DNA from: CAYMGQ01 sp964390055
Lineage (GTDB): Bacteria; Bacillota; Clostridia; Peptostreptococcales; Natronincolaceae
Length of the DNA stretch: 64,000 nt
Direction: 5' to 3'
NCBI GenBank assembly: GCA_964390055.1
Contig: CAYMGQ010000011.1
Location: forward strand, 1-64,000
The notes beneath the pieces are model-generated. The model saw only the letters and a list, made by a program, of their open reading frames with translations. It was not told where the DNA came from and did no database searches. Of this stretch, positions 1 through 7,971 are shown in pieces (the stretch's first letter is position 1; each line of letters starts with the position of its first letter). The translations under genes and the position numbers were made by a program.

Positions 1-83
1 AATTATTCCTAAATATTTCTTATTTCACCTCTTGACTTTTAATAGTTAGTCTTTCCATCAAAATGAATATCTTAATTTCAATA

Positions 84-983
84 CTATAAATCATATTTGT
101 TTTTAAACTCTAGATAATAGCTTAATAAAGCATTGTCTTCTTTAAATACTTTTATTGTCTCATCCATTAAATCTTCCCAGTATATGGTTTTAACCCTATT
201 TAATACATGAGGGTCGATTATTATATCCTTAATTAATTTGGCTTCCTTATCTACCCTTGTATTTCCCCTAGGATATAAGAATATTATAATTTGATTTTCC
301 TTATGTAAATGTATCAAATTTCTCATAAGTTGATAATTACTTAAGAAAAAATCTGCTGTTAAATACTTTTTATCTATATATTTTTCAATAGCATTTTCTA
401 TAATACATCTCTCATAGCATTGAATAAATTTTCTTTGATGCCTAATAGAGGAACTTTGAGACTTTCCAAAACCATATTCCGTATATTTTATTTCAATGGA
501 TATATCAGTATTGTCATCACATTTGAAAAAAACATCAAATGTAGTATCTCCACCTAGTTTTTTATCCTCATTATCCTTTAAATAACTGCCTTCAAGTTCT
601 GATTCCTTTTCTAGTTCCATCTTTATTATTGATACTTCTCTATTTATTAGTTTGTTAAAAATCATGGATAATTTATCAAGTCCTACTGAAAAAAATTCAT
701 TGTCCCTATATGGAAGGAAATAATTAAAAGCCATTATTTGTGAAGAATTTAAGTGATAATAGTAATTATGTAAATTGTATTTCTTCTTTAATTCTAATAA
801 GGCTAATTTAGTATTAAAGGGTTTGATTAAATTTAATTCTTCACTGTCTTTTGGTAATATATAATCTTTATTATATTCTTTACCTCTATATTTATATATC
901 CCATCTTCTTTTACTCTTAAAGCATCCTTAGCGTATTTAGATAGGTTATATAATTTATCTGATTTGAATCTTTCATAACTCAT
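84..983 (-). CDS. Putative restriction-endonuclease-like protein (PGN_0703-like)
   Basis: A 299-residue protein of unknown specificity. An acidic-then-EIK pattern is visible in the middle: FDVFFK at about residues 150-155, then ISIEIKYTEYGFG near 162-174. This is what a PD-(D/E)XK nuclease core looks like, and the spacing resembles the PGN_0703 group of putative restriction endonucleases. The family name is from memory. The ATG at 983 has an AGAGGTGG ribosome site seven bases upstream. The gene is more AT-rich and lysine/asparagine-rich than the housekeeping genes that follow. It lies next to a second nuclease-like gene in the same orientation. No methylase partner is visible, but the left edge of the window cuts the context. 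Confidence 0.5.
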   Translation of the reverse strand: MSYERFKSDKLYNLSKYAKDALRVKEDGIYKYRGKEYNKDYILPKDSEELNLIKPFNTKLALLELKKKYNLHNYYYHLNSSQIMAFNYFLPYRDNEFFSVGLDKLSMIFNKLINREVSIIKMELEKESELEGSYLKDNEDKKLGGDTTFDVFFKCDDNTDISIEIKYTEYGFGKSQSSSIRHQRKFIQCYERCIIENAIEKYIDKKYLTADFFLSNYQLMRNLIHLHKENQIIIFLYPRGNTRVDKEAKLIKDIIIDPHVLNRVKTIYWEDLMDETIKVFKEDNALLSYYLEFKNKYDL

Positions 984-1063
984 TTATTCCACCTCTTTAA
1001 TTTTCTTATAATTATAGAATTAAAATTATTTAATTTAGAGTAATTAAGATTTTTATATTTTAT

Positions 1064-1945
1064 CTAATCTTCATCATCTATATCTAAAGATTTTTTAAAT
1101 AAAGTTATTAAGGGTTCCTTATATTTTTCAATATCCCCTGGTTTTAGATTAATTCTGTAGGTTCTATTTCTTGGAAAATAGTCTAATAAGTCAATACCAC
1201 TAGATTCAATAAACTCTTCTATGTCCTGACTTTTATGTAGTCTTATTTCCATTCTTGTAATCTTTTTCTGTGGCCTAAATATTACAAAGTTATCTGCAAT
1301 TCCTTGTCTAGCTAAACCTATATAAAATTTATTATATTTTAGTTCGTAATTTGGATTGATTTCCTGTATTAATTTCAGCCCTTCATCTGCTATGGATACG
1401 GTCTTATTGGTTCCTCTTTCAATCCAATAATTTCTATCTGTAACTTCTTTTACTTCTTCATCCTCTTCTACTAATCCAAACTGAACTTCATCTAATATTT
1501 TGTTAAATGTAACAAAATATTTTCCTTCGTATTCATAGGCAGTTACTTTTAATGCTATTAATGGAATACTACCATTAAATAGACTAATCACATTTAAAAA
1601 CCTTGATGTTATATCTTCTGCTACTATAACAGCACAATGCTCATACTGAGGGTATCTTTTTCTTTCAATATCCCAGTATTCAATAGTCCTTATAATATGT
1701 GATTCATCTGTCTTACCTAGTTGTATTTCCATTTCATATCTTTTCAAAGAATCTACATCTTGAAGTAATAGATCCAATCTTCCACCAGAGGGTTGAATTC
1801 TTTCTTTATCTTTTACAATAAGATCTCCTAATCCAAGAATTTCTGGTTTATTTGCTATTACTTCCTGTAGCCAGGCCTCATTTAATTCTGGATGATCCTT
1901 TAATGATATTTCTCTAGGTTGTATTACATTAAATCTTTCAAGCAT
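1064..1945 (-). CDS. PD-(D/E)XK nuclease-like protein with DUF5655-like C-terminus
   Basis: A 293-residue protein. The N-terminal half holds a recognisable nuclease core: GGRLDLLLQD (about residues 54-63) followed by YEMEIQLGK (about 70-78), the D...ExQ form of the PD-(D/E)XK fold seen in NucS/DUF91-like proteins. The last roughly 100 residues (RGTNKTV... to the end) resemble the DUF5655 domain often attached to such cores. GGGAGGGAG lies just ahead of the ATG. Probable role: DNA cleavage or repair, perhaps defence. The substrate cannot be read from the sequence. It sits in the AT-rich left segment beside another nuclease-like gene, which suggests acquired DNA. Confidence 0.6.
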   Translation of the reverse strand: MLERFNVIQPREISLKDHPELNEAWLQEVIANKPEILGLGDLIVKDKERIQPSGGRLDLLLQDVDSLKRYEMEIQLGKTDESHIIRTIEYWDIERKRYPQYEHCAVIVAEDITSRFLNVISLFNGSIPLIALKVTAYEYEGKYFVTFNKILDEVQFGLVEEDEEVKEVTDRNYWIERGTNKTVSIADEGLKLIQEINPNYELKYNKFYIGLARQGIADNFVIFRPQKKITRMEIRLHKSQDIEEFIESSGIDLLDYFPRNRTYRINLKPGDIEKYKEPLITLFKKSLDIDDED

Positions 1946-2098
1946 AAATCTCCCTCCCTTGATTATAAGATTTATTGATTATAATATTATAAAATTATAT
2001 AGTTTTTTATAATTAATATTTATAAGAGCCAAAATTCTTATAAAAAACAGTCTGATTCATACGAATTTACTTATACATACTAGAATCCCCTCATCTTC

Positions 2099-2305
2099 CT
2101 ATAATATTATTCCTTCTTCAGTATCTATCAACCTACTTGCTCGCCCTTGGGCTTGAACAGATGCCACAGAGTATGCACTAGCAATGTGATCAGTCTCTGT
2201 TTTAGCGCACCATTCTCCTATTTTAAATACTCTAAATTCTACTTTGTACCGTGCCTTTTACTTACGCCCTTTTGAAATTTTACTATAAATTCCTATTAAA
2301 TCCAT
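2099..2305 (-). pseudogene. Broken small ORF in a 560-bp gap
   Basis: The gap 1946-2503 has no intact gene. In one minus-strand frame an ATG at 2305 opens a stretch that hits a TAA at 2258-2260 and then stays open for about 50 codons to the TAG at 2099. The second part (KVEFRVFKIGEWCAKTETDH and onward) has normal amino-acid composition, which suggests a decayed small gene. No family was recognised. The rest of the gap is AT-rich with no other clear signal before the terminator at 2449. Confidence 0.3.
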
Positions 2306-2448
2306 TATATCATTTAAAAAATATAACTATCATCTCTATTCTTATTATTCATTTTATTTAAAATCCTTTTAAATATCATAAATATACCTGATTTATTTCA
2401 TGTATCAACAACCATTCGATACTCAATAGAACCTTTTTATAACCCTCT

Positions 2449-2496
2449 GAAAAACTAAAGACCTTGTAATGGCTATATTTAGCCATTACAAGGTCT
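2449..2496 (-). terminator. Rho-independent terminator after guaA
   Basis: A perfect 16-bp inverted repeat (AGACCTTGTAATGGCT / AGCCATTACAAGGTCT, 2459-2474 and 2481-2496) with a 6-nt loop. On the minus strand it is followed by TTAGTTTTTC. It lies just past the guaA stop. Confidence 0.85.
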
Positions 2497-2503
2497 AGAC
2501 CAC

Positions 2504-3460
2504 CTACTCCCACTCAATTGTCGCAGGTGGCTTGCTTGTTATATCATAAACCACTCTATTTACTTCTTTTACTTCATTTGTTATTCTAGTTGATATTCTT
2601 TCTAATACCTCCAATGGGATGGGGTACCACTGCCCCTTCATCCCATCCTTTGAGCTTACTCCCCTTAGGGCTATGGTGTGAAGGTAGGTTCTTTTACCAT
2701 CTAGTACGCCAACAGACTGTATATTAGGTAATACAGCAAAGTATTGCCATATGTCCAAGCCTGCTTTTTTAACTTCTTCTCTAAATATATAGTCTGCTTC
2801 CTTTACTATCTTAATTTTTTCCTTGGTCAGCTCTCCCAAAACCCTAATTCCTAATCCTGGACCTGGGAAGGGTTGCCTATCTACAATTTCAGGGCTTATG
2901 CCTAGGGCCCTCCCTAGTTGTCTGACATCCTCTTTATATAGGTCTCTTAAGGGTTCTAATAATTCAAAATCCACATCCCTAGGTAGCCCACCCACATTAT
3001 GGTGGGATTTTACTGCTACTTTTCCATCTGAGTCAAGGGATTCGATTACATCTGATTTTATTGTTCCTTGGACTAAATAGTCTATGTCTCCTAATTTCCT
3101 TTGTTCTTCTTCAAAAACTCGGATAAATTCTTCTCCTATAATCTTTCTTTTTTCCTCAGGGTCTTTTATTCCCTTTAACTTACCTAGAAACCTATCTTCT
3201 GCATCTACGGTTATTAAGTTCATTTTAAATTGGCCTCTAAAGATTTTTTCCACTTCTTCTCTTTCATTCTTCCTAAGCAGGCCGTGGTCTACAAATACAC
3301 AGTAGAGATTATCCCCTATAGCCCTATCAACCAAGACTGCTGCAACAGAGGAATCCACGCCACCTGATAGGCCACAAATAGCCCTTTTATTCCCTACTAT
3401 TTTTCTAATTCTCTTTATTTCATTATTTATATATTCTTCAAAATCCTTTATTTCTCTCAT
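2504..3460 (-). CDS. guaA: GMP synthase, ATP-pyrophosphatase subunit only
   Basis: Amination of XMP to GMP, the last step of GMP synthesis. The 318 residues start directly with the ATP-PPase domain: P-loop LSGGVDSS at 31-38, then the dimerisation domain ending in the typical KPPATIEWE. The N-terminal glutamine amidotransferase domain of the usual roughly 510-residue bacterial GuaA is absent, and no class I amidotransferase gene is in the window. The protein therefore matches the B subunit of a two-subunit GMP synthase. It would need a separate glutaminase elsewhere or use free ammonia. It lies 19 bp after guaB in what looks like one operon under the purine riboswitch, and a strong terminator follows. 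Confidence 0.9.
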   Translation of the reverse strand: MREIKDFEEYINNEIKRIRKIVGNKRAICGLSGGVDSSVAAVLVDRAIGDNLYCVFVDHGLLRKNEREEVEKIFRGQFKMNLITVDAEDRFLGKLKGIKDPEEKRKIIGEEFIRVFEEEQRKLGDIDYLVQGTIKSDVIESLDSDGKVAVKSHHNVGGLPRDVDFELLEPLRDLYKEDVRQLGRALGISPEIVDRQPFPGPGLGIRVLGELTKEKIKIVKEADYIFREEVKKAGLDIWQYFAVLPNIQSVGVLDGKRTYLHTIALRGVSSKDGMKGQWYPIPLEVLERISTRITNEVKEVNRVVYDITSKPPATIEWE

Positions 3461-3479
3461 GGGACCAGTCCCTTCTTCT

Positions 3480-4937
3480 TTACTGCTCTATACTATAATT
3501 AGGGGCTTCTTTAGTAATGGTTATATCATGGGGATGGCTCTCCCTTAATCCGGCCCCGGTTATTCGGATAAATTTACCTTTTTCCTGTAATGCTTTAATA
3601 TCGGGGGTTCCACAATAACCCATACCGGCCCTAACTCCACCTATTAATTGGGCTACAGTATCTCTTAGCAGGCCCTTATAGGGGACCTTGCCCTCTACTC
3701 CCTCAGGCACTAATTTTCTTGTACTCTCTTGGAAGTATCGGTCACTACTACCTCTTTTCATGGCTGGAATAGAGCCCATTCCCCTATAGGTTTTGAAACT
3801 CCTGCCCATATAGATTATGGTTTCCCCAGGGCTTTCCTCGGTGCCAGCGAAAAGGGATCCTATCATTACCACATTTGCTCCTGCGGCAATGGCCTTGGGT
3901 ATATCTCCCGAATATTTGATTCCACCATCAGCAATCACTGGTATCCCATAGGGTTTAGCTGCCTTGGCACAATCGTACACAGCAGTAATTTGAGGTACAC
4001 CTATCCCGGCTATGACTCTTGTGGTACAAATTGAACCAGGACCGATACCCACCTTAACAGCATCGGCTCCCGCCTCAATTAACTCCACAGTTGCCTCGGC
4101 TGTTGCCACATTCCCTGCTATAACCTGAAGCTTAGGGTATTTTTCCTTTACTGCCTTTACCCCTTCAATTACTCCCTTGGAATGTCCATGGGCCGTATCT
4201 ATCACAATAACATCCACTCTAGCATTATAGAGGGCTGTGATTCTTTCCATCATATCATTAGTTACCCCAACGGCTGCCCCAACCATCAACCTTCCCTTAT
4301 GGTCCTTGGCAGAATTGGGAAACTCTATCCGTTTTTCTATATCCTTAATTGTAATTAATCCCTTTAACATTCCTTCATCGTCTACTATAGGAAGTTTTTC
4401 AATCTTATGTTTCATCAATATCTTCTGGGCCTCATCCAGGGTAATACCTTCCTTGGCGGTGATTAAATTTTCCTTGGTCATCACCTCTGATACCAGGCGG
4501 GTGTAATTAGTCTCGAAACGGATATCTCTATTGGTAAGAATCCCCACTAATTTACCCTCAGTGGTAATGGGCACCCCCGAAATATGATAGCGTTCCATTA
4601 ATTCCAAGGCATCTGACACAATATGATCAGGAGATAAAAAGAAAGGGTCCACAATCACCCCATGTTCGCTTCTTTTAACCTTGTCTACCTCTAGGGCCTG
4701 CTCCTCTATGGACATACTTTTATGGATAATTCCTATACCGCCCTCCCTAGCTATAGATATTGCCATCTTCCCCTCGGTTACTGTGTCCATTCCGGCACTC
4801 ATTAGGGGAATATTTAATTTGATTGTCTTAGTTAAATTTGTTGTCAAATCCACCTGATGTGGTAATATCTCTGCCTTTGCTGGTATTAATAAAACATCAT
4901 CAAAGGTCAATCCTTCTTTTACAATTTTGTCCTCCAT
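3480..4937 (-). CDS. guaB: IMP dehydrogenase
   Basis: Oxidises IMP to XMP with NAD+, the committed step to guanine nucleotides, in the cytosol. The 485 residues show the N-terminal barrel start (GLTFDDVLLIPA), a CBS-domain pair at roughly 93-205, and the catalytic loop GSICTT with Cys304. The frame stays open 20 codons further upstream, but the ATG at 4937 has AGAGGAGG ahead of it and matches the family start, so the longer form is rejected. The gene is followed closely by the GMP synthase subunit and preceded by a guanine-type purine riboswitch leader, so feedback by guanine is expected. Confidence 0.96.
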   Translation of the reverse strand: MEDKIVKEGLTFDDVLLIPAKAEILPHQVDLTTNLTKTIKLNIPLMSAGMDTVTEGKMAISIAREGGIGIIHKSMSIEEQALEVDKVKRSEHGVIVDPFFLSPDHIVSDALELMERYHISGVPITTEGKLVGILTNRDIRFETNYTRLVSEVMTKENLITAKEGITLDEAQKILMKHKIEKLPIVDDEGMLKGLITIKDIEKRIEFPNSAKDHKGRLMVGAAVGVTNDMMERITALYNARVDVIVIDTAHGHSKGVIEGVKAVKEKYPKLQVIAGNVATAEATVELIEAGADAVKVGIGPGSICTTRVIAGIGVPQITAVYDCAKAAKPYGIPVIADGGIKYSGDIPKAIAAGANVVMIGSLFAGTEESPGETIIYMGRSFKTYRGMGSIPAMKRGSSDRYFQESTRKLVPEGVEGKVPYKGLLRDTVAQLIGGVRAGMGYCGTPDIKALQEKGKFIRITGAGLRESHPHDITITKEAPNYSIEQ

Positions 4938-5053
4938 GATAAACCTCCTCTTTAGTTCCCAGTGAAAATAGGTTAGTCTAGTAATTACTATAACCAAAAT
5001 ATAATATTAAATAAAAAAATAGAAAACCCACATAACATCTCTCCCTCAATAAA

Positions 5054-5125
5054 GGGTGAAATTATTATATAAGTTCCCTCAATAAACCCCAGTTAACCAT
5101 GTAAAAACATATAATAACTTCACCC
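5054..5125 (-). promoter_or_regulatory. Expression platform pairing of the guaB riboswitch
   Basis: On the transcript, the 3' strand of aptamer helix P1 and the bases after it (positions 5125-5108) can pair with a downstream segment (5071-5054) over about 17-18 bp, with the GGGTGA and TCACCC ends matching. This helix excludes P1, so ligand binding should free the downstream segment. I could not find a clear partner terminator with a U-run, so the exact off-state is uncertain. Confidence 0.6.
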
Positions 5126-5192
5126 ATAGTCCCAGGATTTACGGTCCCCAAGGTAGATACTATCGCTCCATATTACCGATATTATATGAGTG
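5121..5192 (-). ncRNA. Purine riboswitch aptamer, guanine type
   Basis: Read on the minus strand the segment holds the conserved purine-riboswitch blocks in order: P1 CACTC plus ATATAAT, an L2 loop containing ATATGG, the J2/3 block TATCTACC, the L3 loop CCGTAAA identical to the xpt aptamer loop, and J3/1 GACTATG closing P1 with GGGTG. The specificity base (position 74 in the usual numbering) is C, which selects guanine or hypoxanthine rather than adenine. The base at position 51 is U, so it is not the 2'-deoxyguanosine variant. It lies about 185 bp upstream of guaB in the right orientation. Confidence 0.92.
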
Positions 5193-5216
5193 TAGGTCCA
5201 TATTTATTATGTATCT

Positions 5217-5245
5217 AACTTAACAAAAGGACCCTAGAATGTCAA
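5217..5245 (-). promoter_or_regulatory. Candidate promoter of the guaB-guaA leader
   Basis: TTGACA (5240-5245) with a 17-bp gap to TAAGTT (5217-5222) on the minus strand. The -35 is perfect and the -10 is weak. It would start the transcript just ahead of the riboswitch. Confidence 0.5.
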
Positions 5246-5250
5246 GAATT

Positions 5251-5649
5251 TTAAGGATTTATTTTTTCACTAGTCTTTTCAATAAAACTATTTGCATGGA
5301 CAATATATCTAGTATGAGTCCCCTCTCCTATTTTCTCCCTTTCATCCCAGGCTGTTACCTTAAAACTAAGCTTTTTACCCTGGATTTCAATGAGCTCTGC
5401 CTGGGCGGTGACCTTCATCCCCACTGGGCTTGCACTTAAATGTTTTACATCCAGATGTATTCCCACAGTCCCATAGCCCTCCGGCAACTCTCCATCTACG
5501 GCCTTGAGGGCTGCATTTTCCATAAGGCCTATCATTCTTGGTGTTGCCAGGACCTTAAGGCTACCACTCCCAAAGGAGAAGGCGGTATCCTTCAATTCTA
5601 CTTGTGTTTCTGTCTTGGCAATCCTTCCCTCCGTTAAATTAAAATCCAT
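5251..5649 (-). CDS. FlK-like hotdog thioesterase
   Basis: A 132-residue single hotdog domain. Thr36, Glu44 and His70 sit in ATPRMIGLMENAA and HLDVKHLS. Their spacing (8 and 26 residues) equals that of the Thr42/Glu50/His76 catalytic triad of fluoroacetyl-CoA thioesterase FlK, as I recall it. The protein probably hydrolyses a short or unusual acyl-CoA. The natural substrate is not fluoroacetyl-CoA in most family members and cannot be read here. GGGTGG precedes the ATG. It follows the Fe-S aldo/keto reductase by 16 bp, so the two are likely co-transcribed. Confidence 0.8.
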   Translation of the reverse strand: MDFNLTEGRIAKTETQVELKDTAFSFGSGSLKVLATPRMIGLMENAALKAVDGELPEGYGTVGIHLDVKHLSASPVGMKVTAQAELIEIQGKKLSFKVTAWDEREKIGEGTHTRYIVHANSFIEKTSEKINP

Positions 5650-5665
5650 CTAGTCCACCCCGCTT

Positions 5666-6766
5666 CTAATAGTTATATATTTGGGCCATTTCCTTTAACC
5701 TAGCCATAATGGGTAACTTCTGAGTGCATAGTTCCTCACACCTACCACATTCAATACAATCCGCAGGCCCGGTGTGCTTATCCTTAATCCTACCCTCTTC
5801 CTTAAGCCAGGCAAGATGGTCTGTCATGGTATCAACACCCTGCAATAATTTGAAATTATATGCCTCCATATAAAGGTGAATCTTAATCCTTTCAGGACAT
5901 TGATTGCAGTATTCACATACAGTACAGAGGGAATCCATATCCTTTAGGAGCTTATTTTGAATTTCCTTCTCCTTTTCCTCCGTAAAGGCTAGGGGGTGTT
6001 TGAGGGTCTTTACATTTTCCTCAACCTCCTCTAGGGTGCTCATACCAGCCAAGGCTACGGTAATGCCTGGACGGCTTATATTAAATCTTAAAGCTGCCTG
6101 GATTACGCTTTCGTCCTCATGCTGTCGAATAAAGTCTAGATAATCTCTATGTTGTGGTATTAGTCCTCCCCCTAGGGGGTTCATTGTAACCACTCCAAGA
6201 TTGTGTTCCTTAGCAGCCTTGACACCCTCTTGCCTGTAGGGGTGGTTCATAATATTGTAACCCAACAATACCCCTTCATAACCACCATTTTCAATTATGG
6301 TCCTAATATCCTCCCCTTTACAATGGGTGGAAAAAACTAGGTGGTCAATCAGTCCCTCCTCCTTGGCTTTTAGGGCTCCCTCATAGGGGCCACCAGGTGC
6401 CATTACTGCCTCATATTGGTCCAGATCCATAATACACCACATATGATAAAAATCGATTTTATCCAGTCCCATCCTAGTTAGAGAAGTCTCTATCCTCCGC
6501 CTAACCGAGTCTGCATCAGGGTCCCGCCTAACCATACTTTTGGTAGATACATAAAACTGCCCCGGCATATTTTTAAAGGCTTTGCCAAAAATATATTCAC
6601 TTCTATCATTACAATATGATGGGGCAGTATCAAAGTAGTTTATCCCCAATTCATTAGCCCTTCTAACCACCTGGGCTCCATAATCATCATCTTCACCAAA
6701 TCTCATACCACCAAATCCAATAACCGAAACTTTTTTACCTGTTGCCCCGTATTCCCTGTATATCAT
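5666..6766 (-). CDS. Aldo/keto reductase with C-terminal 4Fe-4S region
   Basis: A 366-residue NADPH-type aldo/keto reductase barrel: GFGGMRFG near the N-terminus, FDTAPSYCNDRSE for the Asp/Tyr active site, and a Lys in STKSMV. A C-terminal ferredoxin-like part follows with CTVCEYCNQCP and CIECGRCEELC. This fused form is common in anaerobes. The physiological substrate is unknown. The frame extends 25 codons upstream, but the ATG at 6766 begins the family's typical MIYREYG and has GGGAGGG eight bases before it. It appears to head a two-gene unit with the thioesterase. The repeat at 6.85 kb ends its upstream region. Confidence 0.88.
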   Translation of the reverse strand: MIYREYGATGKKVSVIGFGGMRFGEDDDYGAQVVRRANELGINYFDTAPSYCNDRSEYIFGKAFKNMPGQFYVSTKSMVRRDPDADSVRRRIETSLTRMGLDKIDFYHMWCIMDLDQYEAVMAPGGPYEGALKAKEEGLIDHLVFSTHCKGEDIRTIIENGGYEGVLLGYNIMNHPYRQEGVKAAKEHNLGVVTMNPLGGGLIPQHRDYLDFIRQHEDESVIQAALRFNISRPGITVALAGMSTLEEVEENVKTLKHPLAFTEEKEKEIQNKLLKDMDSLCTVCEYCNQCPERIKIHLYMEAYNFKLLQGVDTMTDHLAWLKEEGRIKDKHTGPADCIECGRCEELCTQKLPIMARLKEMAQIYNY

Positions 6767-6850
6767 AGGAAAATCCCTCCCTCTTTTGTCTCCTTCTATA
6801 CCCTCATTATACATTATATATGTACTTTTTTCTATTTTCATATATAAAAA

Positions 6851-7007
6851 TAGTCTTTAATAATAAATACCAAATCACCGCTTTGAATGCATGGTCTTAA
6901 TTGCCAAGGAAGCGAATGCTTAAACCCCATAAAACTTGTGCATGTCTAAACGTTAGCCAGCTGACAAAGTTTAGAGTTTAAACTTGAGACCACCTGATGG
7001 AATTATA
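6851..7007. repeat. Dispersed structured repeat, single copy
   Basis: About 157 bp that aligns end to end with the second part of the 247-bp tandem unit at 49.2-49.8 kb. Shared blocks in order are AGTCTTTAATAATAAATAC, the CTTTGAAT and CCAAGGA blocks, TTGTGCATGTCT, a GTTTAAACT-like arm, and GATGGAATTA. Imperfect nested inverted arms are kept (TAATTGCC / GGAATTA; TTTAAAC / GTTTAAA) although the loop bases differ. No ORF, transposase or coding function was seen. Confidence 0.75.
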
Positions 7008-7012
7008 CAAAG

Positions 7013-7043
7013 TAAAAAAACCGAGGACAAAACCTGTCCCCGA
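7013..7043 (-). terminator. Terminator after the anti-sigma gene
   Basis: Stem CGGGGACA / TGTCCTCG with a 5-nt loop, followed on the minus strand by GTTTTTTTAC. It closes the sigma/anti-sigma operon. Confidence 0.85.
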
Positions 7044-7069
7044 TTTACATATTATTTAAGATTTACATG

Positions 7070-7969
7070 TTATTTAATATAATCCCTTCCTGCCAGGATA
7101 TCCTCTAAGACTTCCGTTGGAATTTCAAATTCCACAACCCCCATATAGCCAGGGGCCACCTCATACTTATCAAAGGAAATAACCAGTTTCCCATCTGGGT
7201 TTATAAAGAAGTTTTGCTGGGGGGAAATCTCCTCAAAGCCCTCTATCATATCTAATTCCCCGATCCCCTCCAGCCAGTAAACCTTATTTTCATCCTGCTT
7301 ATTTTCCTCCAACATTTGCTCTTTTATATTTTGACTTATTATATGGACATAACTGTCATCCTTAAATAAGGAGGGCAGGGTTAGTAAAATTTCCCGTTTT
7401 TTATCTATGGTATCATACTGAAATACTGTAGAGGATGAGGCCACTGTATTGACCACATACCTGCCTATGGATAGGATCTCATCATTGTCTGTCTTAACTA
7501 CATAGCCACTATCAACTCCTAGGTGTCCACCCCCTTGTTCCTCAAGGTTTTCCATATCTTTTATAAACTCTTGGTATAATTTTTTATTATCTTCCATATA
7601 TTTTTGATTTAGGCTATCTTCTAATTCCTTATTCTCTAGACCCTCTATTTTAGGGGTATTAATTTCAGCATGATAATTTTCCTCATCTACCCTAAATTCT
7701 TTAAACTTTAATACCCTAACTATACCACTTACCACAGGGACCTTTAGCAGGCTATCTGCTAATACATGGCTGGTATTGACCCCTATAGTTAAAAGCATTG
7801 TTGCCAGGGCCACTGATGCCACAGCACCCCTTACCTTCCTAGCATTATTTTTTCTTTTCATCTGTCTTCTCCCTTCCTTTAAGGCTTTTCTTGTAAGAAA
7901 ATCCAATTCCTCTGGTATGGAAGTCTCCATATAATCCTTTTTTAACTTGTCAATTTTTTTCCTACCCAT
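7070..7969 (-). CDS. RsiV-like anti-sigma factor
   Basis: A membrane-anchored anti-sigma factor. The 299 residues comprise a basic cytosolic N-terminus (1-45), one membrane segment (about 46-66) and an extracellular part that resembles DUF4163/DUF3298. The C-terminal YEVAPGYMGVVEFEIP is typical of RsiV. In the known RsiV/SigV pair of Bacillus and Clostridioides the outer domain binds lysozyme, and proteolysis then frees the sigma factor. Whether this one senses lysozyme is inference. Its ATG lies two bases past the sigma stop, and the AGGAGG site lies inside the end of the sigma gene, so translation is probably coupled. No oatA or dlt target genes are nearby. Confidence 0.8.
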   Translation of the reverse strand: MGRKKIDKLKKDYMETSIPEELDFLTRKALKEGRRQMKRKNNARKVRGAVASVALATMLLTIGVNTSHVLADSLLKVPVVSGIVRVLKFKEFRVDEENYHAEINTPKIEGLENKELEDSLNQKYMEDNKKLYQEFIKDMENLEEQGGGHLGVDSGYVVKTDNDEILSIGRYVVNTVASSSTVFQYDTIDKKREILLTLPSLFKDDSYVHIISQNIKEQMLEENKQDENKVYWLEGIGELDMIEGFEEISPQQNFFINPDGKLVISFDKYEVAPGYMGVVEFEIPTEVLEDILAGRDYIK

Positions 7970-7971
7970 TG

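Noticed and set aside
4938..4997. 20-codon extension of GuaB
   Set aside because: It lies in the riboswitch leader. The AGAGGAGG site and the family start fix the ATG at 4937.
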